DNA of 64,000 nucleotides, taken from positions 105,825,300 through 105,889,299 of the forward strand of contig CM056993.1 of the NCBI GenBank assembly GCA_029891345.1, given 5' to 3'. The notes beneath the pieces were generated by a model that saw nothing but the letters and a program-made list of their open reading frames with translations, was not told the DNA's origin and made no database searches. Origin of the DNA: Dryococelus australis. Taxonomy: Eukaryota > Arthropoda > Insecta > Phasmatodea > Phasmatidae. How positions within the stretch are numbered: position 1 is the first letter of the stretch; each line of letters opens with the position of its first letter. Made by a program: the position numbers and the translations under genes. Positions 1-12,780 of the stretch are shown here, in pieces.

Positions 1-173
1 GGTTAACTAACACTTTTTATTCAACGTTAATATATGGAACTATTTTCTATCCACCGTTACCAACTTTACTGGGCAAATATCACTCGGTGTGCCCATTAAA
101 ATACATGGATGCAGAGTCGGTGGCTTTTCTACGGTTCATTTCTAAGTGCTCACTTTATTGTGAACAGCCTTTA
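1..173 (-). mobile_element. MITE family A, one end only
   Basis: The window opens inside a copy of the commonest repeat here, called family A. The segment ends with AAGTGCTCACTTTATTGTGA followed by ACAGCCTTTATA, the family's inverted-repeat end. It shares the body motifs 'atggaactattttcyatcc' and 'gttaccaactttactgggc' with the copies near 26.3, 32.3 and 52.1 kb. Non-coding. The other end lies outside the window. Confidence 0.8.
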
Positions 174-3000
174 TAAGATACGGAAGTTAGTAGTTACCCA
201 TTTCCTCAACCCTACGTCTATACACTTCCAAAATATTTTCGGTGTTCATTTATTGACACATGAAAATAAATACAATGTTTAGAGTGGCTGAGGACTTACG
301 AAAATGTAACCATCCAAATGACTAGCTCATTCCACAAATATTCATACAGGAGCTTCAAGCCGCTGGAAGTCAGCTGCTGTGTGTTATTCACTATGGTTTA
401 GTGTTGCGTGGATAGCTGTGGTAACTCAAGCACGGACAGCATGCCAGAGTTTTTGTTTAAACAGTTGGCACGCGTTCAAACCATGGGCGCGTAATATCTG
501 TTACTCTCAAGTTTATGATGGGAACCTTCCTCCGGCGAATATTAGGCTGTTAACGCTTTTTCGAAATTCAAAAATTAAAATAGAGGAAATTACTCCAAAG
601 CAATGGAATATGACTGTGAATCTGTGAAGAAAACTTCTTCATAATCACTGAAAGCGTGCCGGTAATAATTAATTAATTTCAGTCACTTTAAAAAGGTGGA
701 TACTAGTGAATTTCATCGATTCACCCGTAGAGAGAATATGAGGAAGTGCGAAAGCAAGCTACACAGTAACCACTCTGTGTTCCAACATTGAACTGCTTTA
801 GGGCCAACATGACTGGCTGCTTTACTGCCAACATAACTGTCTGCTTTACTGCCAACATGACTGTGATACATGACGTGAAATGTATTTGAGGTTAAAACAC
901 CACTTGTGTAAACAAGTGTTTTGAGTTGATTGTTTACTTCCTCCAACCAAATTTTATTGAAATTAGATTAAGTTAAAGTTTGAAAAGTATTTTATTCTCA
1001 TAAAAAGTCTTGTCTTTTGAAATTCACGATATAAACAATCACGTTCGTCACTGTATACCTAGTGACTTTGATAATTGTATTAATGAGAGGTAGGTAAATG
1101 TTGGTTAGGCCTACATGCGCAGAAAACTACAATCGATCTACCTCATCTTCAGTCTGTATCACTATCAAAAACAATGTGGATAGGATTTGAAATATGAACA
1201 CTCTTATGTAAGTGGTTTGGGATATTTGTACTCTTTCTCTTAAATTAATACAACTAGTATGTATTAAATTTAGTCAAAGTATTCTATTCATATAAATTGT
1301 ATATCGGTTGAAATTTCAAATGCAAACACGTTCGTCGCTGTTGACAATGTGGTGATTTTAACAGCTGTATTGAAAATGTGCAAGCGAAAATATTTCCTTC
1401 GGAAAGGTTTAGTGATCAGCTTGATAGCCGCACAAACATCTTTATTTCATGTTTCAGACTTTCCAGTCGTTAAAAATAGGTTATTACAATGTGAAAATAA
1501 CTACAGACATGACACTACGTTAAATTGACAACAAGCTCGACAAATCTGTCAACTTGTGATGAAAACCATTCTGGAAATGAATTTCTTGCTGAAACTGAAT
1601 AATTAGAGTGGCCCTCTGTTTACCCCCACTACAACAGAAAATATCGCTGGGAATACGGAATCCTCACGACAAAAGAATCGCAACAGTGTGCGTATTCTGC
1701 ACTTCAAGTTGTTTCATGGGAGAATGTGCTTTGCATCTGCCTTAGAGATGGCTATTGAATTTCAAGTATCGCGAGCGGTCTACACAATGCAATACTTAAA
1801 TAAACAAAAATTATAAAGTTGCTTTATTTCTATACGACGAGTGGCTGTCTTTTGTGACAAAGAAACGCTTAATTTTTATTCCCCAAATAAAGTGCCACAG
1901 TTTCTTCTGGGAATTTTCTTGCAGCCAATACAAAAGAACACATCATAACGTGGTTAGGCTACACACAATCATATTCGAGGCAATCTCGACGTTAAAAACA
2001 GTTGTTCATGAAGCGGCTTGGGTTCGCTGGCATGGAATAAGCCGAGCCTCAAAGTTTTGGTTGCATTCAGCACAGTTAGGCACAAAAAGATTGAAGACGA
2101 CGAGATGTACTGGTTTCAGTTCGCTCTGAATCACTTTGTTCCGACTAGTGCTCATTTTATTGTGAGTTGCCAGTTCGGGAACCCACAGAATGCCATACTT
2201 CAGTTGAAATAACCACAACCATACAAATAACAATAAAACATGAATACGTTGTAAATAGTGGTCCTTGCTACAGTCGCCCACAGAAATAGGTGTAACTATT
2301 ACCAACGCACAGTCCCACAGCATGTTGCCGAACTCCGAAACATCTGCGCGAGAAAATATAGGTGACCAATTACAATCCACCAATGGTAGTGTGTGCAGTG
2401 TGTCAGATACATTTTTACAATGGTAAATTTTCCGTTCATGAAGATAGACACGCCTCTGTGTGTCTGTGTGGACGGAAAAACTAAAATGCACTAGAAGAGA
2501 GAAATGGAAGGCTTCTTAACAATAATATAAAGGAAAATTATTTGCGTCACGAGGGTTTGTGGCTTGGTGTGGCCATCATTACAGTGCATAATCTTGTGGA
2601 GAGAATATTCAGGGAACGAAATGGAACGTACCTCCTAATCGTCTGGTTCTCAATATGAATTAGTCACAAAAATATAGTTATTCATATTTGAATATTACCG
2701 AATGTGATATTCCCTAACCCATGCTTCTCACCGATATTTAATGTAGTATACCAACCTAACAAATTAATTTAATTTAGAACCAATATAGTTTGAACTTACT
2801 GAACTAATGTAGAAAACAAGAATTTACCGATACAACTAAAATGCCTATTTTTCTCTACATGGATGCAAATAATTTTGATGAAGTTCTTAGGAGGTTAGAT
2901 TGTAAGTAGGCCTTGACGTCTCGTTGACAAAGATATCATTAGAGATGGAACCAGAAACAAATGCAATACTAACTAGTGAAACAATTACATATACATTCGT
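174..3000. other. AT-rich intergenic sequence, no gene recognised
   Basis: No coding exon is supported. The longest open frame (2006-2491, minus, 161 codons) has no domain I recognise and looks like chance. Two local repeats lie here. One is a 24-bp unit in three tandem copies at 793-864. The other is a diverged direct repeat of about 100 bp, about 985-1090 against 1277-1378, with the shared core 'cacgttcgtc'. Confidence 0.5.
793..864. repeat. 24-bp tandem repeat, three copies
   Basis: Three adjoining 24-bp units at 793, 817 and 841 share the core CTGCTTTACTGCCAACATGA with a few substitutions. The units stay in frame on the minus strand (8 residues per unit), but the open frame around them is only 77 codons and has no other sign of coding. 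Confidence 0.85.
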
Positions 3001-3075
3001 GCCTTATCTGGGATTCGAACCCAGAACACCTCCTACCGTAAACCGGCATGCAACTAACTGTATAAAGGAGGTGAG
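3001..3075 (-). repeat. tRNA-like SINE head fragment
   Basis: On the minus strand the sequence contains GGGTTCGAATCCCAGATAAG, a good match to the polymerase III B box (GGTTCGANTCC). A degenerate A-box-like stretch precedes it. A functional tRNA is unlikely: the acceptor stem does not pair and there is no clear anticodon arm. Best read as the head of a decayed tRNA-derived SINE. Confidence 0.5.
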
Positions 3076-4302
3076 ATTCGGAACATCAGCTTCGGTTATA
3101 ATCAGTCTGAAGGTTTTGGTAGTCTGGGTTTACCGACCTTAAATATTTCCAGGAACATAATTTTGAAAACAAGTACATGAGTCACTAAAATCATGCAAGT
3201 TTACATGGCCTACCGCAGCACTACTTATGTGAAGAACTTGGTGAAAATAGGTTCACTGGTTCTCGATATATGGCATAAATGTTACATTTTGTCACCTGGC
3301 GCTATCTTGCAAGGATGTGGTCAAAATAAGCTCTCAATAAGTACATTTGATATTTCTGGTGGATACTTTCAGCATAAAAAGTTTAATTGAAACTGTTTAA
3401 ATTGTTTAATAGATATGACAAATTTGTCTAAATTATTTATATTGTAGCAATATTTAATATGTTGCACAAACACACTTAAAACGTGTAAGTGTACGTAACG
3501 TACTATAGCACTACCTGTGTGCAAATCCCGGTGGGAATTGGTTGATTCGAATTAGAAATATGACACAAAGCTCTATTTTCTCATGTGGTATGCTATCTTC
3601 ATTAATAGAGAACAAAACGGTTACGTGTCGGCATATTCCGTGTTTGTCATAGAGAAGTACTTCTACATATTAAGTTCAGTTGGAATAGTGTGAGACATAA
3701 GATATACCAAATTAAAATATTTACATGGTTGTTATTTTTAAAATGTGTGTCCATCTCATTAAGTCATATAAATTTAGATGGACTACGAAAGTAATAATTT
3801 GTTGCCTAAATTTGCTTGCGACACCACTGGTGTTTTTCATGCGTATACATGTACAAGACTTGTTTGCGTTTAAGGAAAATTCCTGGTGGTGTTTTTCGCT
3901 GGCGTAATGTACTGCCCTGATCCCAAGCCCGAGAGCCGCCCACATGGCTATGCCATGCCGCGCGTAGACAAGTCCAAAGTACAGTAGTGTGCGCGCTTGA
4001 ATGCATGGGCAAGTGTTATAATTAAAATTTTTTCGCAGTATTAATTTTCATATTTAACTTTTACACATATTAATTTTATGTATAGACGTGACCTGATAGC
4101 ATTTTTATGTATTTAAAATTATTTTTTGATTGTCAAAATGACTGTACTTAATCGCGCTATTAATTTTTAGGTTCGTACAGTTTTTTTTTTCCTCGGTGTA
4201 TTCTTCATTAAACATCCTCTTTTATTTTTCCACGTTGATATTTGGAGAATGCATAGGCCGATGCTCGTATTTACTTTATTTCATCTCCTAGCACTTATAA
4301 TG
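3076..4302. other. AT-rich intergenic sequence
   Basis: I see no gene, RNA or complete mobile element. The short open frames near 3.7-4.0 kb overlap on both strands and have no domain or codon bias. Confidence 0.5.
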
Positions 4303-4440
4303 CAGTGGTGGTCGTGTGGTCTAGACTTCAGACTTGCGATCGGAGGATGGTCGGATCGAAACCGCACGCTTCCAGCAATTTTCGAGTTACGAAACAGCTA
4401 CCAACTAAAACAATTACCAGCGCTCCTGACGGCCACCGTT
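4303..4440 (+). repeat. tRNA-like SINE head fragment
   Basis: 'gtggtcgtgtggtctagac' followed about 35 bases later by GGTCGGATCGAAACC resembles an A box and a B box in the usual SINE spacing. The downstream body is not shared with the other SINEs in the window, so family and end are uncertain. Confidence 0.4.
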
Positions 4441-4569
4441 TGAACTCACCTCACCGATGCTGGCGCGCCTCTGCAGGCAACGAGTGAACTAACCAACACA
4501 CAAAAATTTTCGCATCGATACCAGCGCTCCTAGCTGCAAACAGTAGAACCTCCCACACTCTGATTGAAT

Positions 4570-5000
4570 CAAATATGTCCGCCTACAGCAGACGACTGGT
4601 GGCGGGAATTAAGGATGGACACCTACAGCAGACGATGGTAATGAGAGAACACATCCAAGATGGAGGATTTGAAAAGCAAGTGAGAAGAAATAAAGGAGAC
4701 AGGAAGGAATATGAGAAAACTCCGATGCATAGAACGGGCGAGAGAACAGACTTGAGAGAGACAGGAAGGAATACTATAGCATGAGAAAAAAGAAGATGAA
4801 TGCAAGAGCATGAAGAGATTGGAAGGAATGATAGAGCAGGAAGGGAAAAGGGAAATGTTGAGGGTAAAAAGGGAAATCCAAGATGACTGCCATTGGCGAG
4901 GAGTGAAAGAGCAGGAAATTTCGGCGTCACGTCATCCAAGATGGCCGCCGCTGCACCGCAGCCAGAAGCCAGGTGCACCAGTTATCATTTCATTCTACTC
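4570..5000 (+). other. purine-rich tract
   Basis: From about 4620 to 4900 the plus strand is strongly purine-rich and repeats short motifs such as 'gacaggaaggaata' and 'aggaatgatagagcaggaag'. The motif 'atccaagatgg' occurs around 4655 and again at about 4935. No protein is supported. It could be a decayed tandem repeat. Confidence 0.4.
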
Positions 5001-6059
5001 TGGTTTAATCTGAAACTATAAAAGTCGGATGTACTTACTAAATACTACGTGTGGACCGAGTTTGGTGAAATTTGGTCCGCATGTTTAAAAGTTATAAGAG
5101 GGGGAGGGCATACATTACTGATATTCAGGTTATTACATAAGACTTTCTTACCTTGGGAAAAAGGGTTAACAAGACGAATAAGTGGTTTTAAATTTTAAAC
5201 CAACCTTTCTAACCTGGGGCGTGAAACTAATAAGAATCGTAATTTTTCAGGTTAAAAAAACAAATATTAATCTATAATAAATATAAACGTTTATATGAAA
5301 AACTTCTGATTTTTATATTTTAAAGCGCTAGCGCAGAAAAGACTTTAGTAAAACTGTTTGGAGGTGACTTCAAACAAGAAACTTAATCATCCGGCTTTGT
5401 TACGTCAATTATAGTACCTAAAATTTTTATCGAGGCTGTGCATATCGCTGTGCGATATAGTTTGAATGATATTCAGACTGCAGAATGGCCTTTGAGAGGA
5501 TTCATCATGCATAAAAGAGTTTTCTTTTTATGCTCGGTGGCGGACTGTGAATGGTTTGGTCACCTCCTTCATATGTGTCTATTCAGGATAACAACACTAG
5601 AGTATCTATTGGTTATCCACCACTACTTCTCTATGTAGCAAAATATTGCTCCTGTATTTAATATATTTCTAATTACGCTCCTGTTAGTAGTGCACTGTCT
5701 TTGTAATATTATAATTTCTCAAATTTCAGCGGCGATGATAAGGTGAAAAAAAAATGCTTATTAATATTGTCACAGTGCTCCTAATGAAACTAATTTCAAT
5801 AATAATCGAATCGGAATTTTCAGAACAGAATTGCTGATTATGTCAGAAAAAAATTCTGGTACTATTAATAATGAATATAATCTACACACATAATTCAAAT
5901 ATTATATTATCGTAAATTGAAACTTTATGCTTTTGATTGGCCGTTAGGAAATTTTACCGCGTGAAATATTATGCAAATCCATGTGTATTATGTAAATTTA
6001 TGGCTACTGATGTCAAGGTTTTCTGTTTGGTGCACTTATAAACAGAAATTTGCAAACTG
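5001..6059. other. AT-rich intergenic sequence
   Basis: Nothing recognised. Several short A or T runs and no open frame with a domain. Confidence 0.5.
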
Positions 6060-6234
6060 TCAACGTATTTACTTTCTTAAAAATTCTTTGATTTTCACTT
6101 GGCTGACGTATGAATAAAGTGAAACGGTCCATGCCAATGTTAATTTTACATACAGCGGAAGGATACAAAAATATAAGAAAAGCAGATCCCAAGCAGAGCT
6201 GTTAAAAGTGTCCGATTACCCGTGAACAGCCTAT
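6060..6234 (+). mobile_element. MITE family A, right half
   Basis: The body motif 'gacgtatgaataaagtgaaa', the downstream 'atgccaatgttaattttaca' and the terminal GTGAACAGCCTATA match the full copies at 8880, 28736 and 31120. The left half is missing. Confidence 0.75.
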
Positions 6235-6426
6235 AGTAGCGGTGTTGAATCCTCTCAACCACCAACATATTTACCCGAGTATACTCGTTCAAGTTCGACA
6301 TGTTGCAGAACAAGTAAACTCATGGTCGGTGCTATGCGAGGTCAAAAACTAGCGCGAATATAGACCGAGCCTGCTCCTGGGCAATGATACTGGCTGCTGT
6401 TGGTACAACATATTAAAATATCACTA

Positions 6427-6859
6427 TAGTCTATTCGCAGTTTCTTCACACTTTCTGAATCCAACCTTTGAAAAACCACCTCATGTGTGACGTGTTTAGT
6501 GAGTTCATAAATATGCCATGTATCGAAAGAGTTTTATACCTTTCTTAACATGACAGTATCTCGTTTTTAGTTGAATTAAAGTTTTGCCTGTATTTTATTT
6601 ATAAATTATACTATTTATTTTCTTATAAGTATGAGTAAATAACAGTGAGAAAACATGTATTTTGATAGCGCCTAGTAATAAATAGTTCTTAGGCAAAGCA
6701 TTATTACAATTAAGAGCGCACGAATTGGGTGCGTTGTCCTTTGGTGTAATTTTCTAGACTTAGTTAAGCTTTGTTTATACGAGGCGGAGGAATATCTTGG
6801 AAGTAGTAATTTTGCAGGGCTTCAGAAACTTGTGAAGTAACCCGTGAATGGATTATATT
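6427..6859 (+). mobile_element. MITE family B, copy 1
   Basis: Begins TAGTCTATTCGCAGTTTCTT and ends with AACCCGTGAATGGATTATA, roughly the inverted complement, giving short terminal inverted repeats with TA-rich edges. The whole of it is repeated 650 bp downstream (7078-7492) with roughly 75-80% identity by eye. Non-coding. Its end motif resembles that of family A (GTGAATAGNCTATA), suggesting mobilisation by the same kind of transposase; that part is inference. Confidence 0.75.
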
Positions 6860-7077
6860 GCTGCTTGTGCCATAGATCAATAGAAATGGTTTTCGTCAGT
6901 CCCATTGTGGTAGTTGCTACGAGAATTTCGTAAGTGCTTGTCAAGCTACGAATCTCCTATGTTGCAATAACTGCTACGAAATATTAACGTGTTCCCCGTG
7001 CACGCAGGCGACTTGTGATATCCCATGGCCGGTGCGGATTGTAGCACAGCCACGAAGAAAAGCAAAGCGAAGCAGAG

Positions 7078-7492
7078 GTAGTCTATTCGCAGTTTCTTCG
7101 CACTTTTTGAACATAACTTTTGAAAAAATCACCCCATGATGAATAGTTTGGTTGTCTCATAAATATTCCACGTATCACAAGAATTTTATACTTCAGTTAG
7201 CATAATAAACTCGGTTAAATTCAACTTACGCTTATATTCAGTGTATAAATTGTAATATTTAATTTATAATTAATTCGAATAAAAACAGAGAGATTAGGTA
7301 TTTTGGTAATGGCTAGTAAGAAATAGTTAATCATGCAGAATGTTGTTACACTGAGTGCGGTGCGTTGGCCTTTCGGAGTAATGTTGCAGACTTGGTTAAG
7401 CTATGTTTACACGGAGCGAAGGAATACCTCTGGAAGCAGAACTTGAGCAGGGCTTCAGAAAAGGTGGGATTAACCGTGAATAGACTATACAT
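7078..7492 (+). mobile_element. MITE family B, copy 2
   Basis: Starts TAGTCTATTCGCAGTTTCTT and ends TTAACCGTGAATAGACTATA. The inner sequence matches copy 1 along its length ('ggaatacctctggaagcaga', 'cagggcttcagaaa'). A few short open frames cross it by chance and are not genes. Confidence 0.8.
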
Positions 7493-7540
7493 CGGAGAAC
7501 CAGTCACTTTCCGGGAGAAAGGGCGTTTGTCGCTCAACTA

Positions 7541-7779
7541 CAGGCTGTTCACGGTAAAGTGAGCACTTTTTAATGCCCTCCCACCAGCCATTAGCCACTA
7601 ATAAGTATGTTTCATTGCAGACTTAGACATTACCTTTTGAGAGTGGTGAAAGTATACACCGTATTTATCAGTCACATGGCAATGCTGAGATTAAAAAGTG
7701 GCAGAAACACAAAAATTAGCTCCAAGTAAACATTTGGAAGGGCCTTAAAAAGTTCTCTCTTTACCGTGAATAGCCTATA
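7541..7779 (+). mobile_element. MITE family C, complete short copy
   Basis: Bounded by AGGCTGTTCACGGTAAAGTG and, on the other side, CTTTACCGTGAATAGCCTATA, which are inverted complements. The outer 30 bp or so match family A, but the 180-bp interior is different and is shared with the copies at 39240 and 41767. Non-coding. Confidence 0.8.
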
Positions 7780-7859
7780 AAACGATTGCAGCTATGGCTA
7801 CAGGTTCAAGGCGCTACCCTGGAACTCTGATATAATAATTTTAATTGTGGCTTGCTGCA

Positions 7860-8250
7860 ATTTATCAACAGTTTGTGGACAGCCATGCGGGGGGACGGGG
7901 GAATCCACCCCTCTAACCTGGACATTACTATGATAAACCAATGGGAGGGGAGGACAAGGGCCTGTACCTCCCGCGCGCTGAGGGAGTAGCGTCCCAGTGA
8001 TGATAAACGGCAGCGGAGTTATCGCTCGAGGCGCGAAGCACTTGCCAGACACTTGCTGTGGCCTCGGGACCCGAGGTCAGCGGTAATCACACCAGCGTGC
8101 GGCCGGGTGTACACACACAGCGACTCTTTGTGGCCGCGAGGGCGGCGCGGGCCCAGGTGTATCGTGTTCGCGCCTGCGCAGCACTACCCGTTCATTCACC
8201 CCCCCCCCCCCCTCTCCAACAAGCAACTCCGCCACCTCTAATTGGCCAGC
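7860..8250. other. GC- and CpG-rich block
   Basis: A sharp rise in GC and CpG content against an AT-rich surround, with 'cgagggcggcgcgggccc' near 8145 and the element GCGCCTGCGCAGC (NRF-1-like half-palindrome) at about 8170. A run of about 14 C follows at 8200. Such blocks can be promoters or first exons. Open frames here lie on both strands and show no domain, so no exon is called. Confidence 0.3.
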
Positions 8251-8879
8251 CATTTCCCCCACACATCTGGAAATAACATTCCCTACTTGTAACTGCATAC
8301 GTTTAACATGAACACGGACTGGTGTGTCCAGTAATGGAAACAACGAAATACTGACAATATTTCAAAGCCTGGACAGTCTCACAGAGCGTCTAACGTTTAA
8401 GTTGGCGTGCATTTAAATTGTTTTACGTAATATAACGGCTGGATTTCACAGTCTGAACATTTTTTGGTGAAGAAGCCATACTGAGGTAATGTATTTGTTT
8501 ATTTCAGGAGGTTGTAAACGTGTGTGAATCTAGTTTTTTTATCATTGACATTCATGCCTTATTCCTCCCCAGATGCTATTCACTCATAATTAGAATATTT
8601 TCTTGTAAAATATAAATGTTATAGGTAACAATAAATTATATAAAAGAATACGAATCTCGCGTGCTACACTTTATTGATGGTTCCTCTTTAAAATGACAAC
8701 AAGCGTGATGCTATTACTTTCAAACAAGAAATAAATTAAAACACATCTCTTGTGGTTATGTCCGTATTTAACATCATATTGGTTCCCTTTTGCTATAAGT
8801 CAATAATAAATTATTCTAAATTTTCAGAAAAAATTTCAAAACCTTCTAAAACAAAACTAAAGAAAAACATATATGTGTT
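8251..8879. other. AT-rich intergenic sequence
   Basis: Nothing recognised. Confidence 0.5.
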
Positions 8880-9292
8880 ATGACTTTAAAGTGAGCACTT
8901 TAGAAATAAACCCTAGAAAAAGTCACTGCTCCTATTTGCATATATTGTAACGGGCGCACTGAGTGACATGCGCCCAGTATATTTGGTAACGATGGAGGGA
9001 AAGTAGTTCCATATCTTAACGTCGAATAAAAAGTGTTAGTAACCATTTGTGATAACTTAAATTATTTATTTCGCTTTATGTTTTTTAATACGTCTAAGTG
9101 TGAAAATGAGCAGATATGTAAAATATTTACTTTTCTAATAATTTCACATTTTCACTTGACCGGAGCATGAATAAATTGATGAGGCCGATGGCAATGTTAA
9201 TTTACATAAAGTGGAATAATACACAACGTGCATACAAGTAGATCTTTAGCAGGCCTTTCAAAAGTGCTCATTTTAACGTGAACTGCCTATAC
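8880..9292 (+). mobile_element. MITE family A, nearly full copy
   Basis: Runs from 'gactttaaagtgagcacttt' (damaged left end) to CATTTTAACGTGAACTGCCTATA. The interior carries the family landmarks 'gggcgcactgagtgacatg', 'gtagttccatatcttaacgt' and 'gcatgaataaattgatgagg'. About 410 bp, non-coding. Confidence 0.85.
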
Positions 9293-10483
9293 CTATGGGA
9301 CAGCCCGCTTTCTACGTGATTCCAAAGCGCTTTTTTATATATATTTCGAAATAAACGTTTTTATTTTAACAATTCAATTATTTGATCCTTGGGCATGTTT
9401 GATTAGATTTCTTTAATCATACCATTATTTACTTTCTTCTAAGACGGCCTGTTGAATGGTATACGCGAGCTGCCAAGTAAGTAACTGAGGACAAATTTCG
9501 AAGTATCTTCATTGCAAAAATCAAAGTAATAAGAATGTTTGATTTTCCTGTGTTGGCCAGCAGTCACACAATAGGTGACGCATTTTGTTAGGTCACATCA
9601 ATTGGAATGCAGAATTTTGCAAATTCACAAGAAAACCTACGTGCCTAGTGGACTATCACAAACAAATAAATAAAAAATAAATAAGAGTCTTATATGTAAT
9701 TTTATTCATCTTACACGGTAAGACAGGAAAATTAAGCCATACTACGACGGATACAAGAACAATCTTCAAATAAAAAATTTACGCCAATGTTGCTGCACTC
9801 TGAAAGAAGGAAGAACAATGTGTTAAGGATACCCGGCTAGTTGATTGGATTTTCGATAGGTCGCAGTGTGTCAATCACTACATATACAACACGAAATGTA
9901 TTACAAAACAATATCGAAAATAAAATTACAATAATTTTATCACATGATTAAATAGGGAATATATCACAAAACGTTTTAAAGTTCTGCTGGTTACTAAAGA
10001 AGTTTTCATAGAGTGTTTTTAGTTATAGGGAATCGCTTCAATTGTTCGCATCTTTACTTCGTTGTCACGTTACTCACAAACATTATAACACATCATAAAG
10101 GTAAATTTAAAGTAGGTGGAAGTTGTGAAACAACAAGTTTCTTTGTTCCGAAAATTAGAATAAAACAAATTTCTCTCATAATCACGAAGAAACCGAAAAG
10201 ATAAACATTACTTTAACGCTAGACCAAACTTGTATAATACTTCGTGAGGCAATGCTTTTTCTTTAAGCTCGAATCGGTGTAATAGCAACATGAATTTACC
10301 TCTATAGCAATTGCAGTGTGCACTTGGACGCATGTATATCAATCAGTAGGTCAATGGCGATGTTCGTTTTTGCATGATAACACGCAACGAGCATAATGGA
10401 AAAACTAAGCATGACTTTCGAGAATACTCAATTAATCGTGAACTTTAAACTGATAGTTGCGTTGTTGATATGGTGCGATTCAG
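9293..10483. other. AT-rich intergenic sequence
   Basis: No gene recognised. At 10325-10445 a very diverged stretch ('caatggcgatgttcgttttt' ... 'aattaatcgtgaacttta') faintly resembles the right half of MITE family A. Confidence 0.4.
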
Positions 10484-10556
10484 GGGTGTAGCTAGCTTGG
10501 AAGGGGGGGGGGTAGGGTTTTAACTCCTTCTTCGCCCTCCCTGGCTAGGTACTTTC
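10484..10556 (+). repeat. GGGGTGTAGCTAG plus G-run motif
   Basis: 'caggggtgtagctagcttgg' is followed by a run of about ten G and then a C/T-rich stretch. This composition differs abruptly from the surround. It resembles the edge of a dispersed repeat, but I cannot find its other end. Confidence 0.35.
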
Positions 10557-12780
10557 GTACAATTAACCGCATGCGTCTGAAACGTTCATAGCAGCATCTA
10601 GCCGTTCAGGTACGCACAAAATACACCAAAAATAATTTCAACATCGCACTTCATCGATAAAATTTTTTACTGTGTTTCAAGTTTACTTTACAATATCCTG
10701 ACCATCATCTTGATACATTTTGACAAGTGCCGTTCAAAACGAGCCGTTTTAGAATAATGCATATGCTGGGTAAATCACGATTCTCCCCATCAAGAAATTC
10801 CCCAATTCACATTAACTTTTTGTCATTTATATACTTTTCCCGTGTCTATTATCCAGCAGGAAGCGGAAGCATGGTTCAGGAAAGTATTTTGGCCGTAGAG
10901 TTATGATGAGTAATAACCATAGCGCGACCCGCTTTACAGGCGTGTTGATGGAGTTGCATAAGAAAAAGGGGCTCATTATTTTTCTAGTAGTGAGGCATAT
11001 GCCAGTGATGATACAAAGGGACATCAACAGTTAAAATTATCCAGATTTTTTTATTTGCTATCTAGCAGTCGCGAGCATAAATCTGTGAGGTATAATACAC
11101 CAAGTAACACATTTTGTAGGCATTATTCAGAAATGTCTCTTTTCGCCATGAATATTGATATTGCAGTGACACGCGGCCCTTGTGTATACAGTTATATAGC
11201 ATTAGGTCTAGATGATTTCAAAAAATCTATTGTAAAATATTTAACGTGTACCTTACTCGCAATCATTAATGTTACAGCCCTTTGAGTTAAAATGCCTGAG
11301 CTTTCAACACCACGAATTTCACGTACTTCGCACTCATCTTCGCGTCTGATAAAATTTTTATGCCATTGAATTTTTTAACGTTCTCTCTTTATACCAGTAA
11401 ACTGACAGATTCGCATCGTACACATTGAACTAAATTTAAACTTTCACACACAAACAGCATTTGCAGCCATGCCTTAACACGTATTCGTACCGAAACCCAT
11501 CACACAGCAAGCTGATGTCTTATCCAATTACTTGATGTTAGCCTGTACGTAAAACGACAATGCGGCAAAAAGAATAGGGAGAATGTGTCTGCCATGACAA
11601 AAGTACGTGTAAAACGAACATTCCCGCAATCGATACGTGCAATCTAAAGAAACAACCACACAATTTTTATTTCTCTTTGATGACTATCCAACCATGATCT
11701 CTCAAAACGGCGGCTGTCCTTTTATTGACAAATCGCGACATGCGAAATGAGTTAGCTGTCTGGGAGGTCAATCGGCAGCATTGCACAAACTGTTTGTCTT
11801 CAGGGTTTGTTTGGCAAAAAGAAGTTTCATAGCCAGTCACAATGAAAAGTGTTTTCCTTGTTGAAGTAACTCGGAATGTTTTAGGCTTATTCTATACATT
11901 TTCGTTGTAGTTCAACCATCATCGTTTTCGACGAACATGTAGTACACAATTCTCTTATAGCGTCCCTGGCAAAATTTCCCAGAATACTTTGAGTGAAACA
12001 TCTAAATTCAGAAGTAAGTTTCGAATTTGTGATTACTCAAAGATTTTATTATGAATTTTCACGCCAAATACTTCCTTGATAAATCTTTTTGTCCACTGTG
12101 ATCTTAATCGTGGAAACATCAATCCCTTGTACTTCAAAAAATTGCACATTTCCTTATTTAGTATTAGATTAAATTAAACATCTTTATTATCAATTCTGTG
12201 GCGAAGTTAAGGCAGAGTGCCTTATCTTCCACTTAATCATACAATAGTTATGTGTTAGGTTATTACAACTATGGTAATTGAAGATTTACAAAACATTTTA
12301 CATTTAGGCTTATTGCAGCCACTTGCAACACATATTCGCATTTGGTAGGACTACCCATGCCAAACACCACCACCAATGAAACAAAATGCGAATACTTAAT
12401 TACTGTAGTTGTTTTGAGAAGGCCTGGGGCATAAATTAACTCCGAAAACCTAAATTTAATACTACATGTTTCTGGAAGCACAAATTGACAATATAAAAAA
12501 AGGCAATACTGGATAACTAGTTTTGCTAACTTTGTGAGCAACTATTTTGTCAGACTGATGCGTTTATTTTGCAGAATATCTTGCACTGCAAAAACATATA
12601 TAAATTCTCGGCGTCAGACACAGCCCAGCAGAAATGCGTCGTTATGGTAAAACGTTTGCTCACAAAGCGAGTAGGCACAGTTACGTAGGATTGCTTTTTC
12701 TTCATTTATCTGTACTGGCTTACATAAAATTGTAAAGTAAGGTGAACTCTATAGCGTTAATTTGTCCTAGACCACTCTTT
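10557..12780. other. AT-rich intergenic sequence
   Basis: No domain-bearing open frame or repeat with definable ends was found in this stretch. Confidence 0.5.

Noticed and set aside
2006-2491. 161-codon minus-strand open frame
   Set aside because: No domain, no codon bias, open frames also on the other strand; treated as chance.
4583-4978. 131-codon minus frame rich in Ser, Leu, Phe and Pro
   Set aside because: Shadow of the purine-rich tract on the other strand; no protein features beyond that composition.
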